From: Diphasiastrum complanatum
Taxonomy: Eukaryota; Streptophyta; Lycopodiopsida; Lycopodiales; Lycopodiaceae
Reading direction: 5' to 3'
DNA length: 64,000 bases
Assembly: GCA_029204225.1 (NCBI GenBank)
Contig: CM055101.1
Location: 62,178,171 to 62,242,170, forward strand
In this document: piece by piece, positions 46,082 to 56,659 of the stretch
How positions within the stretch are numbered: position 1 is the first letter of the stretch
Layout of the letters: the number at the start of each line of letters is the position of its first letter
Program-made: the position numbers and the translations under genes
Notes under the pieces: model-generated
Databases searched by the model: none
What the model saw: the letters and a program-made list of their open reading frames with translations, nothing else
Told to the model about the DNA's origin: nothing

Positions 46082-49000
46082 CAATGAAGTTTCTCCTTAG
46101 GGAGAAGCCTAGCCCTTTCCTATGCTTAAGAATATCAGTGGCTTGAAAGGGGTAGGAGAGGGTTACAAGCCTATTCTTATACTGTTGATATTCGAGCCCA
46201 AACTCCTAGTCATGATTACTAGAGCAACATTTGCATTTTCAAATTTTCGTCATTGGTCATACAAAACTCAAATATGGGCTATTAGAGGTGGATACTCTAA
46301 CTTTTTGCTAGTTACTCCTTTATAGAATATATTAGCATGTAAGATAGAATTTCCAACAGGTCATGATCACCTACAAGTCCATGACTCTAGTAAAAATGGG
46401 AGCCATATTTGCATCAATCACCTCACTATATTTCTTTCATCGCTTACTTTATTGATGTTCATTATATAGTTTTGGATGCTGGAAGGTGTAGCTTCTCTTC
46501 TTCTTAAGATGGGCTTCTTTCATTGTGAATAGCCATACGGATTTGATGTTGGGGCTTCAGAACGTGGAATGGTGCTTAAAGGTCTTGATTTAGGAGTGAC
46601 AGGAATGCGTGTGGGTGGTCAGGTAAGAATTCTTGGAGATCCACTTAGTTATTTCAACATGCCAATCTGTTTCTTAAAAAATTAAGTAAATTTGGCATGG
46701 TTTTGTTTCCCATAAAAAAGTCCAAGGGTATTCCAAGTTGAAAGCTGGTTTGACAAGGAACTAGGATAGTCATGAATGAACTGTCTATCTAAAAGCTCTA
46801 TAGAAAGTTTCTTTTAGGTTAGATGTCCCATGGCGGAAAGATAAACTTAACTTTTTAGTGAACAATTTTTAGCAAGGATAGCTCTCCATTAGGTTTTCAA
46901 TTATCGAGATAGTAGTGTGTCATGTTACATGTGTTTTTTTCTCTAAGCTCTCGGTTTGCAATTAAGCATTTTCCAGGTTTTGCTTCAAAAACATCTCCAT
47001 AATCTCTATTCAAGACCTCAAAGGAGTATTTTTCAGTCCCATGTTAGAGTGATAAGAACTTTGTAGCATTTCTCTCGTGAGGCTGCAATACAATTGATAG
47101 GTCAAAGGAGAATTTTAGTTTTAGTTGTTCTATTCGACATTGATTGTATGAATACTGGAATTTGGTGGTTTTGCAGCGTCTACTTCTTGTGCCTCCAGAA
47201 CTAGCATATGGGAATAAAGGCATTCAAGAGATTCCTCCCAATGCTACCCTTGAGGTTACATTCTTCATTTTGGTTCAAGCTTTATTCATGTTTCTTGCAT
47301 TGTATAGTTAATGAATTGTAGAACTTTGAACAATTTATGTGTGCATTTCTAGCTTTGCATGTGTAAGTCTTCATATAGTCTAGTTAGGTTCAATGAAAAG
47401 ACTGTTCTATATTTTTGTAGAGCTTTTTTCAAGATTCATTGATTATTATCACTGCGAAGTGAAATCAAGATAGTCCATTTACTATCTTGATGATCATTGC
47501 ATGCTAGTTAGACTTTTTCGGAGATGTTCTTACGCTTAATCATCTTTTATCATTTGTGCTTAATGTGGTGCTGAGCCTTTGATTGAGTTCATACATGATA
47601 TAAGAGCAATTTCTAGGGTAAGCAGAGTTTTTCTTCATCTTATCCATTAGGAAAGCTTCTTCACTTGTAGCGAGGTGATTTCCATCTTTAACTATCGACC
47701 TTGTGAAGTCATTTGTTTCATTTGGTTTTCAATGCCTTGTCTTTTTGCACTTGTTTTATACATAATTGCTTGCTTCTATTCTAACAACATATAATCTATC
47801 AAGATCGGCAAATTTCAAATAGGAGCTGAGCCCATTGAGTTCTTAAGGGCATTAAAAGTTGCATTCAATGTCTCATTCCATTGAATGGTTTTACTAGGCC
47901 TACTGTTCTTACTAATCACTCCCTTCAGTTCATTGTTCAATGATGCTGCCATTTTGGCACACCCCTCAGTGATCTTCTGAAAGAATACAACAAACCCCAA
48001 CAAAGATTAAACACAGGAATGGGCCAATTGAGCACAATCCTTTTCTTTCATGATCAGTCCTCAAACCAGGGGATGCCACAAGATGACCAAGATATAGAAA
48101 TGCTTATCTATGGAATTCAGATGTTTGGATTTCTTAGTATAGAGTTTTACTTGTTAGACAATTTTTGAAATCATCCGGAGGTTCTCCTACCCCTGGCTAG
48201 CTCTCATCCTGACTAGGCACATGCTCACTACCATCCACCTTCTCCTAGGTATATTGAATGAATGGTAACTGAGAGCTCTTCCCTTCTATACCACAAGGTA
48301 GGAGTCTCCATGCCAAGCACATATCCCTGATTAGACAAGTAGCATGCATGCGGTCTACGAGTCACTGGTGAAGTGAAAAGGCCCTAGTCCAACACTTTGT
48401 TTCAAGTAAGGTGTGGGACCCAAGGGATTGGGTTCCTAATATCTAAGGGGTGTGGTTTTTTGCAAGCTTTTGCATATCCAGTAACTGGATAGCTCTCTAC
48501 ATGGTACATTCCCTCTCATGCAAGGAACTACTGCATGTCACTAGACTTGCCCCATGCATGAACATGTACACGCAAACAACCATGTCTTAGCACATTATTG
48601 AGCTAGAGGCTCTTGCAATTGTAAGCATGCCATCCTATCTCTTCTAGAGAGCATCCATCCCATGCAGTTTCATGCATAGGCTCCCTAAGTAGCTAGTGTT
48701 TTGGCCATAGGAGTATGCCAAAACCTAAATAAGAGGTGAAGCCTCTTGTCTCCATGCCTTTCATAGCATGCCCATATCTTGCCAAAAAGAACTTTACTAT
48801 CTCATTTCTTGGAATCATACCTCGGTTACCCTCAGTGTTCATGATTCACCTGATGGAATCCTTGTCCAAGCAATATTAGCTAACACAAATTGCGAATTGC
48901 AAGTCTATGTCAAATTTATAAAGGTTAAATCTAACTGAAAGCAATCACTAAACAACTGTTGACCAACAAAATCTTACAATCAATTCCGAATCCTTAGATT

Positions 49001-50169
49001 TTCCAAAAATATTGCACCCTGGGAGAGTTATAAACACTCTCCTTTAGCGATTGAAACTCATCAATCTTGTCATGAATCTGCCAACCAGAATCGCTGTTAA
49101 CTACATGTGGGATAATAGTAAAAATTGACCATATGGTTGTGAGAGGACAATATGAGACAACTCTCCCCTAAAAATTTATAAAATCCAATAAAATAACAAT
49201 GGAGAACATTTTCCAAGGACATTGGACAATCCTCCCATTTGTAGAGCTCACCCTCGTGCAGTGGGAAATTGTGCTGGCATCCATCAATCCCTAGATGGCA
49301 GCTATGGCGTCCCGTATTACCATAACCCCTCTCCAATCTAGGAGAAGCTTCAACTTAATATTGGATTAATCAAGAGGACTCAAGGTACCTGAAGCATAGT
49401 ATGATCAATGGCCAATAATCATTCATTCCAAATGTCAAATGGCCTCTAGTATATATGGCCCATAGATGTGCTACATTCCGGAACATAGCATACCGATCAC
49501 ATTCCGGAATGCTTGTTTCAGAAAGTTTTGGAACCGGTTTTTTTTTTTTGTAAATTTTTTTAGATGTCAAAATAGTCATAAAAAAGCACCTAATGACCCA
49601 TTGCAATGTGGTGAGCTTATGTTACACCTTCTCATTCAATCTTGCTGAAATACTCTTGTGTGTTTGTGGATTTTATTATTTGATCTTAACAACTTTAAGC
49701 TGAAAGTGAAACACTCAAAGCTTGTGCATTTTCCTTTAGTACTATTATTGTTGTTATACCATATTCAAGGCATAGGTTTGGAATTTGAAGGTTGTACCTT
49801 TTCCAAATCAAGGCTGTCATGCCATGGTTTCATCTTTATTGCCTCCAATTGAGAAGTTTAGAGATTTAAGTCTTTCAAAACATTTTTATGTTAATTACAC
49901 TACAAACTTCAGACATGAGGTTCTGGGCCGGACGCGGGCTTTTCGCGTCCGCGTCCGACGTCCGGACGCGGACACGTCCAAAAAAAAAATTTGAGATTTT
50001 TTTCTGGACACGTCCGGGCCCTAGACGCGTTTTTTTTAAAAAAAAGAAAAAAAAAGGGCTCGTGGGCAGCGGAATAGTCCGCAAAAGCCCGAGAAGGTGA
50101 GAGAGAGGAGAGAAAGAGGGTTGGGGTTTAGGAGAAGAGAGAGAGAGAGAGAGATATTAGATTTGCGTG

Positions 50170-50238
<69 letters not shown>

Positions 50239-51403
50239 CGCTCGTCCCATTTGGGATGAGGTGGAGTTGATGCCCGACAAAAAGTGGCGTTGCCCTTTTT
50301 GTCGAAAGCAGTTCACAGGGAACGCCTCTCGGGTTCGAGCACATTTGGGGGGATTGCGAGTCCGACCCATGGGGGGACGCTACGGGATCGGCGTTTGTAT
50401 GGTCATCCCCTCTACGGAGAGGGCTCGCATTCTCGAGGCATATGCTGAGCCAGGTGCTGAGCCCGGCGAGCCGTCCATAGATGCCGCGGACTCTATTTCC
50501 ACTGCCACCACCCCTGCCACTAGTACCGCCACCGCCCCCGCCCCCGCTGCCGCATCCGCACCCGCCACCGCCACCCCCACCCCCTCCGCCAGTACTCCCC
50601 ATGGATCCATAGCCTCCACTGCTGCACCTACGCCTGTGCCACCACTGTCAGATCTGCACGGTCCGTCCACATCCTCCGCTTTCGCACCCACACCTATGCC
50701 ACCACCTCCAGATCCGCATCGTCCATCCACATCCTCCCAGCCATCCACATCCCGAGGCACCAGACAGATGTCCATGCCGGGATCTTTCAGAGAGGGGTAG
50801 CACAGAGAGGCCTTCATCCAGGGGGAAACCGATCACATCATATAAGACATAGTAGTGTGTAGGTCTCGTGGTTCCCTGTAGTGAATGACACAGTTTTGCA
50901 TAAGTAATTAGTAAGTTGTTGAAGTTCATCCGGGGGGAAGCCGATCACATCATATAAGACATAGTAGTGTGTAGGTCTCGTGGTTCCCTGTAGTGAATGA
51001 CACAGTTTTGCATACGTAATTAGTAAGTTGTTGAAGTTCATCCGGGGGGAAACCGATCACATCATATAAGACATAGTAGTGTGTAGGTCTCGTGGTTCCC
51101 TGTAGTGAATGACACAGTTTTGCATAAGTAATTAGTAAGTTGTTTAAGTTCATCCGGGGGGAAATCAATCTCATCATATAATACATAGTGTGTAGGTCTT
51201 GTGATTCCCTGTCTTGAGAGCTTGTACACATTTTAACATTGGCATCAGAACAGATGTGTATATTTTTTTACAATCTATTCGTGTCATGGCCAATTTATCG
51301 TGGTTGGTTAGAAATGGTTAGGTATGTGAAATTTGAATGGCTAGTTAGAAATGGTTTGAATTCTGCAATTTTTATGGTTGGTTAGAAGTGGCTTGCTCTG
51401 TGC

Positions 51404-51467
<64 letters not shown>

Positions 51468-53162
51468 TGAGAGAGAGCGAGTGAGAGAGAGAGAGTGAGA
51501 GCGGACGTAGTATGAAAACTGTAAATGCTTGAGCTATTGTGGTACACAAGCGCATATGTCTCTCAGATCATATGCATCATGTCCAATCATTGGACCCTAA
51601 GCAGTAAACCCCAACAGCCATAATCATCATACACAGTTACACAAAAATTGAGAGCAGATGCACTTCACAGAAATACACCCCCCCTGATAGCATTTCATAA
51701 ACACATACATTACATTGCAATACACCAGGCACCCCTTGCACAAAATACACACCGTACATTAATTCATCAGATGTATCAAAATAACAATACGTATTCCCGC
51801 CATATACGGCTGGGGCTATTCTTTACCCTATGTTAGACAATAAATGCTGCCTCATCTATTGCCGAAAATTACATAACAACAGTCAGCCACATACGACTAG
51901 ACCCCATCTATTCTAAACAGTCCTATGGATCCTCCACTGACTCCTCGCCCTCGTCAAGTGCATTGTTCTGTCGCTCTCGCTCTGCCTCCCAGTTAGCCCG
52001 AGCTGCCTCCTGGTTAGCCCGACAGCGGGCCGCCCTTTCCCTGGCCATGATGAGCTGTCGTCGTGTGAAGTTCATTCCAATCTGCTCATCCAAATCCAGC
52101 TCGACAGCGGGGGCAGGGGCCACAGCGGGTGCGGGTGGCTCCGGAAGAGATGGCTTGCCAACTGAAGGAGTTGATCTATTTCTTCATGGCCACTCTACAC
52201 CTAAGTGGTGGCAAAAGCTTTGGGGTGTGGGAGCTTTTCTGTCTCTTTCATGAGGTTGATAATTAGACTTCAGGATGTGAAGCACTTTCTTAGCCATGAG
52301 AAAGAATAGTTGTTACTTTGATGTTATGCCAATTGGCTCTTTTAACTTGCGAAACATGAATATCGCCAGAAATATTACCCGAATTAATCAATCAAGCTAA
52401 ATAGGATCCATAAAAGGTCAACCAAAGTGCATGATTTCCTGACATGCATCTCAACAAGTCTGGTTTGGAAAGTTTCTAGTCACCTGATCCGTTGTATGAA
52501 TGATGGTTATGAAGGATACGAGTTCCAGAGCACAAATCATTTTTTGAACTCTCCAACCCATTGAACAGAGCTCAGAGTATAACTTCTATCCTTTTGCTAC
52601 TTTCGATGGGTCTTATTACTATCAAAACTGAACAAGAATGACCTTTTCAATCATAATAGACTTGAACATCTTTTGCATACATAATCGTGATTCGTTAATA
52701 ACTTTTCTTAGATTAATCTCATCCTTGAAATTTTTGTACTTTTTGCATGTCCAACCTTTTCAGCAAGTTGAAACGTTTCCAGTGAATGGTCAAAGATGGC
52801 TTCTTGGAGGCTTTGCTGCAATGGGTTTTTCTTTCTGGTTTTTTCCATTTGGTAGACATAACAATGACAAAGACAATGCTAAACAATCATATAATGAATA
52901 ACAAACTAGGATAAAAATAATGTCCCTGCTTGTTGTGGACTTGCGTTGCAGTTTAATATTGAGCTCCTCAGCATCAAGGGAAACCCATTTGGGTAAAGTT
53001 CATCTCCAATATTCATAGTTTCCTACCGTACTCATTGCATTTTATGTGGTTTTAAGATCCTTGTTGTCATTTGAGCATAGTTTTCCTCTGTTTGATCCAA
53101 AACTTCATCCTTAGTCATATGTGTTTTTTGGCAGTTCCATGGTAAAGCTCGTTGAGGGTTGA
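39491..53162 (+). CDS. FKBP18: FKBP-type peptidyl-prolyl cis-trans isomerase, FKBP18-like, 3' five exons
   Basis: A host immunophilin gene. Exons: 39491-39565, 46533-46622, 47177-47254, 52952-52992, 53135-53162 (TGA). All four introns are GT...AG and phases join cleanly. Read together, the exons give HYVAKWKGVTFMTSRQGLG, PYGFDVGASERGMVLKGLD, GMRVGGQ, RLLLVPPELAYGNKG, EIPPNATLE, FNIELLSIKGNPFG and SMVKLVEG. VPPELAYG, IPPNATL and FNIELL are the FKBP fold signature. The C-terminal pattern and the HYVAKWKG start recall the plant FKBP18 group, which is thylakoid-lumen targeted; that subgroup call rests on memory. Canonical active-site aromatics are only partly visible, so catalytic activity is uncertain. 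The N-terminal and transit-peptide exons must lie upstream and were not found. No stop or frameshift in the five exons, so it looks functional. Confidence 0.9.
40800..41751 (-). pseudogene. Ty3/gypsy RT-RNase H relic
   Basis: Minus order: HWPTHFSNAMAKIL, YFDDILVFSISMQEHAHHL, WPIPTNIDDLYVFL, FEWSPERQKAFTTL, ELLVIIHALKKWRHYVYHT, IFTDHQLLHYLFTRKDIND, VVVDALSCFL, then chromodomain-like remnants near 40800-40900. Frames shift several times. Most similar in order to elements 1-3 of this window. It is cut at its 5' side by the LTR at 41752. Confidence 0.8.
41752..42170 (+). repeat. LTR (TGTTAGAG...TTCTAACA), copia-type 5' LTR
   Basis: 419 bp with TG...CA ends and the inverted repeat TGTTAGA/TCTAACA, directly followed by a primer binding site. 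It interrupts the gypsy RT relic just after the PTHFSN motif. No partner LTR was found, so the element is probably truncated on its right side. Confidence 0.7.
42171..42182 (+). promoter_or_regulatory. primer binding site TGGTATCAAAGC
   Basis: Initiator-Met-type PBS with one change, directly adjacent to the LTR end at 42170. Confidence 0.75.
42183..43192 (+). other. interior remnant after the copia-type LTR
   Basis: No gag or pol domain visible. 42490-42800 contains about ten degenerate copies of GATCGYTGC (for example GATCGTTGCTG, GATCGCTGC, GATCACTGCTGG), an irregular repeat. Confidence 0.55.
43193..45913 (-). pseudogene. Ty3/gypsy pol relic (protease end, RT, RNase H, integrase C-terminal part, chromodomain)
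   Basis: Minus order: VVGIPLTVQSYTKELDVEI and DVVLGICWH (protease C-terminal part), VLPSKRNVEHKIELIP, then RT with SKIDLKSGYHQVRV, PFGLTNAPTTF, NIVDDILTYNAG (one Asp pair kept, first residues changed) and EIEYLGHVLSADGASP, RNase H with NTDVSDIVVGAVLMQ and FTDHDTLRYFCKQPDLRG, then KSTKMSPFELNYGFRP (integrase C-terminal side) and a chromodomain-like EYLVAWHGRPLNDAIWE. The integrase zinc and catalytic core are missing between 44050 and 43985. A different lineage from elements 1-3, with several shifts. Confidence 0.85.
45921..46015. repeat. 95-bp dispersed repeat, also at 8226-8320
   Basis: Both copies share GATGATGATCACTTT, TTTCACTGGAGATGTGAG and TGCAATGT at the same spacing, about 85 percent alike by eye. 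Function unknown. Neither copy sits inside a recognised element. Confidence 0.75.
46031..46081. repeat. (AG)25 microsatellite
   Basis: Perfect AG tract about 450 bp upstream of the second visible FKBP exon. Confidence 0.97.
47790..48180 (-). pseudogene. Ty3/gypsy RT-RNase H connection relic
   Basis: Minus reading: KLYTKKSKHLNSIDKHFYIL, LLGFVVFFQKITEGCAKMAASL, then WNETLNATFNALKNSMGSAPI, equivalent to the conserved KCEF, FLGL-YYRRFI and KAFE-LK-AL-SAPVL positions. Strongly decayed. Confidence 0.7.
50174..50233. repeat. (GT)16(GA)14 compound microsatellite in the transposase leader
   Basis: GT tract 50174-50205 followed by GA tract 50206-50233, ending at the A of the transposase ATG at 50234. 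An earlier GA tract lies at 50137-50154. Confidence 0.95.
50234..50800 (+). CDS. BED-finger exon of hAT-like transposase, copy E
   Basis: ATG at 50234, MAARPIWDEVELMPDKK, then RCPFCRKQFTG and RVRAHLGGL, the Cys pair and His of a BED-type zinc finger, with a later Cys in GIGVCMVIP. Residues about 75-188 are a low-complexity Ala/Thr/Pro/Ser linker. Stop TAG at 50798. It aligns with 16860-17090 of copy C and gives the intact N-terminus that other copies lack. Because the core is deleted it can encode only a DNA-binding fragment, conceivably a repressor-like product, which is speculation. Confidence 0.75.
50813..51215. repeat. 112-bp tandem repeat, 3.6 copies
   Basis: Units start TTCATCC(A/G)GGGGGAA at 50813, 50925, 51037 and 51149, exactly 112 bp apart. 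The first three are nearly identical and the fourth is partial and diverged. Each carries CATCATATAAGACATAGTAG and TAATTAGTAAGTTGTT. Confidence 0.95.
51216..51922. other. 3' UTRs of transposase and ORF2, copy E
   Basis: 51240-51400 matches copy D (34040-33886, inverted), including TCGTGGTTGGTTAGAAATGG. A GA tract follows at 51409-51463 with interrupted GA to 51500. 51660-51922 matches the ORF2 3' UTR of copies A and F. Confidence 0.7.
51923..52141 (-). pseudogene. ORF2 3' half, copy E
   Basis: PAVELDLDEQIGMNFTRRQL, then ARERAARCRANQEAARAN and EGEESVEDP stop. Identical block order to copies A and F. The N-terminal half and promoter are cut off at 52142. Confidence 0.8.
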
Positions 53163-56100
53163 GGCAGTAGCGAAAGTTTTATTTATCATCCTGCAAGTGC
53201 AGCTAACATTTACAGAATAGATATGATGCTGTCTCAAGTTAGGAAAAGTTTGCTTTCAATGTCTCAAATGTCTAGATTATTTATTGACATGGCCTTATTC
53301 TTCAGCACAAATTTAAGATGAAGAGTTTGTTCCTTGGTCTTGATTTGGACCATTGTAGTGATTGGAAATTTCTCGATTGCTTGGGGAGATTATGTTCAGC
53401 TCATAGAACAAAGTTTAGTTTACTTCTGCAGCAAGAATGCATTTTTGAGGAGAAATTGTTCATAGTCATGATTACAATTATGAAGACTATAACTGCTATT
53501 TCAGTTGATTGAAAGTCCATTCAATCGCTGAAGATAATCAAGTGTGCATCTCATGGACCATAATGAGTTTTTCCTTATGGAACAAAGAGGCTCTTGTAAT
53601 AGCATAATGATGACTATAAGTTTATCCTTTGACAGCTCTAAATATGATCATAACAGGTAAAATCAAAGCTGGACGGATTAGCTTCTTAGTAGACTAACAA
53701 GGTAGCATATTCTATTTAGCTTGGGTGAAAAACAGTACCAAAATTGGGTTTATGTTTAACTTTTAGATCAGATCCACTTTTATAAGAAGATTTTCAAGCA
53801 GTTGCTTGCATTTAGTATCCAATTGGCATACTTACATGTGCAACTTACCCTTAACAGAAACCCTATACTTGTGGATGGACTGGAATGTAATGGGCTCGCA
53901 TAGCCACAAGCAAACATATATTCAAATCAATGTATCAAACATTTCCAATAGTTTCAAAACATGGGCATGGAATAGGAGACTATGCGCACATTGTCATAAA
54001 ACCCCACATATGGCAAGCTATTCTAGGATGCTATATTAAATCCAACCAAAGCCACATGCACAATTAAACTCAAAAGGCATATTCAAAAGTCAACTTCTCA
54101 AACACTTTTATGTGCTGAATTTTCAGCTTGTAGCCTATTTTAGTCTTGGCAAGTTATGTCCTTGGTTCGGAACTCTTGGTCTTTGAGAAGAGGCTTTTAT
54201 GGGTGGGTCTTCTCGAAGCCAAAGTGGCTGGATGTAAAATTTTCAGCAAGAATCTTCTCTTAGCAGATCACTGTGGATAGGTGGAACATGCTGTCCAAAC
54301 TTGTGTATCAACCAAATCTTTCGAGGGGCCTTCTCCTTTGCTTTGGCAGTCCTGAATCTTCGATCCCACTGGTTTTCCAAATTCCACTTGAGTCCTCTAT
54401 ACTTGCAATTCTTTTTACCTAGCATGCAACTTCTTTGTTGTTGACAATTTACATACTAAAATCAGCACATTTTCTTCTCTCTTTTGATGGTTATTTACGC
54501 TTTTCCTATTGCAACGATTGATCAAAATAAACTTGAGAGGCCTTTGCAGGAGGGCGCCCATCTACAAGCAATTTTTATCTTCTGATTTGGTTGAAAAATC
54601 AGCACCCTTGCTGATTTTACAAAGTGAAGATCCGCTTCTTTTTGCTTGTTTCCAGGTGTGGAAGAAGGCGCTAATTTTTTGTGATGATCCGATCACATTC
54701 CGAGGCTGAAAATTGGACAGCATATTACCATTTGTAGGGTGTTTGCAACAGCCCTATCCGTGTGTGTATTGTTCACACTTTTTGGCAAGAAAGGAAGGGT
54801 TCCAGAAAAAGCTTTGTTGGAGGCTAACCTAGTTCTTTTCTTGCTGGTCTTTTGAGTTTGTAATGCAATTTCAGGCTTGTATCTCTTTCCAAGACTAGCC
54901 TTCTCTCACGACTCCCTTCCATAGTGCATTCAAAGTAAGTTTTTTTTTGAAGTGCAACTCACAATTATTCTTCTTGGTCTTCGCCAAAAACCCCTAATCC
55001 AATAATGCTTCCCTGACTTATCCACAAATGCTTGCACGTGAACAAGTAAAAGTAGGTCAATCAACTTGGCTCACAAAAAGAGCTCAACAAACATGTGGCA
55101 AAACATCTCCATTTGCTCTAGAAGCATATTTGGAAAGAACACAAGTCTCCATTCATTCAAGCTATGAGCAAAATACACAAGTCTACATTCATTCAATCTA
55201 TGAGCATATTAGGTATAGTCATGTAAGGGAGAACATAGATTTGCAACCTCATCACCATGGGTGAAAGAATGTGCAAATGTTCTTGCAAGTGGAAATTCAC
55301 TCTCACCATATAAACATTTTTGCACTTGCATGCAACATTGCCAAGCATCCATGTGTACTATTTTTTCTCTGACAATATTCCTATTAGTTTCTACTACAAT
55401 GGTCAAACAAACCCATATCATCCTTTGTCATGTGAGACTTCTTTTTCTTTCGTTAGATGCATGCACTTGCATAACCTTTTGTGAGTGGCTCTTTCCTTAT
55501 CCTTGCATTATAGCCCAAGTGTGTCCCATTTTATCACGAAGCTTGATCTCCACAATTGTGTCCGAACCTACTCAATTAACTTACGTGGTCGTGGTCTAAT
55601 GGTCACGAAAAGGTCATATCTCAATGTTTCAAACTTTCCCTTTCGAACTTCTCTAGTCATGTTAATCATCACCTTCGTGGTAGTGGAGTTGGTTAGTAAC
55701 TTGCAGCATTGAAAACCATGGGTCAAATTCTAACTATGCATGGACATGGGACATTTGAGAGCCCTCGGGTTCAAAACCAAGTTATGTCAAATGTACGCAA
55801 CTTACATAGAGTGCAAAAGTTGTACATAACCAGAAAGTTGTTTTATTGGGCCTTAGAAAATAAAACTACACCACATTGAGGATTCTTATGTCTATTATTT
55901 GTCAATTGCCAAATCTTATTTTTCCAAAAAATTTCTAGAATTAATATTAGTGATTGTTTCTTCTATTTTCAAATTGTCGTTGGACATTATTCTCCTTTCA
56001 AAATCTTGAAATTGATGCGCTTAACTCACCTAAACAAGCTTTTGTAGCTTGTTAAATTTTTATCTTGGAATTATCATCAGCCATATTTCACATAAAATTC

Positions 56101-56650
56101 TTCTACGACTTTACTTTTATAGATGCTTGGTAGCCATTTAAGTGAATATAGAATAATTCTTTAATGTGATATAGAATAATTCTTTAATGTCGGTCTTCAC
56201 ATTATCTTCTAATATTGAAAAAATTAGTATTTAAACCTTTTGAAGAATTTGTGAAGAAACATAAAAAGGCACATAGAATAATTTAGTTGAGCTGCTAACT
56301 CACTCCTTTTAGAAGTTGATAACTTATAAATTGTCATTCCTCTTGGAGTACAATTTCAAGGTTTTTTCATCATGAAAATTTTGTGAATTAGTAGAACTTT
56401 AATGGAGGGAAAGTGTAGTTCCTCTTGTCCAAAGTTACTTCTCCAAAACCAACTTAGAATAAATGAATTTTTTACTAAGACGTGAATAATTACAATTTTG
56501 ATGACAATTAATTTTGCCTTGCTATCTATTATCACGAGAAGAATCGGCATGCCAATAAAACATTACAGACCTAAAAAGAAGAAGAATCAACAAGTAGTTA
56601 ATGTAGTTTTACATATCATAATGATACTAATTGCAAAAATAGGACATGAA
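53163..56650. other. 3.5 kb downstream of FKBP, no gene recognised
   Basis: AT-rich, with only short unsupported frames (for example minus 54243-54425 and plus 55028-55264). A 3' UTR of the FKBP transcript should lie at its start. Nothing with a conserved motif was seen on either strand. Confidence 0.6.
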
Positions 56651-56659
56651 GAGAATCAT

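Larger units (their letters stand above)
39566..46532 (+). other. first visible FKBP intron, 7 kb, TE-filled
   Basis: Donor ACA|GTGAGT, acceptor AATAG|CCATAC, phase 0. It holds gypsy pol relics (40800-41751, 43193-45913), a solo-looking copia-type LTR with PBS (41752-42182) and a GA tract (46031-46081). No other host exon was seen in 39566-40800 or 46090-46530. Confidence 0.8.
49912..52142 (+). mobile_element. hAT-like transposon copy E, internally deleted, in FKBP intron
   Basis: Left end CAGACATGAGG with a GGACGCG/CGTCC array to 50035 (reverse complement of 11693-11820). Then leader with GA and GT tracts, the BED-finger exon (50234-50800), a 112-bp tandem repeat, the transposase 3' UTR (51230-51540) and the 3' half of ORF2 on minus (52141-51923). 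The core and dimerisation exons are deleted. The right terminus is lost at 52142, where unrelated sequence resumes, so no target duplication can be checked. Confidence 0.75.
47255..52951 (+). other. third visible FKBP intron, 5.7 kb
   Basis: Donor GAG|GTTACA, acceptor TTGCAG|TTTAAT, phase 0. It holds a gypsy relic (47790-48180) and hAT copy E (49912-52142). No recognisable gene in 47255-47790, 48180-49911 or 52143-52951. Confidence 0.8.

Noticed and set aside
50813-51215. CRISPR-like array
   Set aside because: Units are contiguous 112-bp repeats without spacers, in eukaryotic DNA.
50648-51231. Minus-strand frames with repeated peptide units over the 112-bp repeats
   Set aside because: The repeated peptide simply mirrors the tandem DNA repeat. 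No start context, splice or homology.
52638-52901. Plus frame ending in a hydrophobic GGFAAMGFSFWFFPF stretch, next to the FKBP exon
   Set aside because: The FKBP exons splice cleanly from 47254 to 52952 and do not need it. No homology recognised. A possible alternative exon but unsupported.
54243-54425. 60-codon minus frame rich in Lys, Trp and Arg
   Set aside because: No conserved motif, no splice context, and length within chance expectation.
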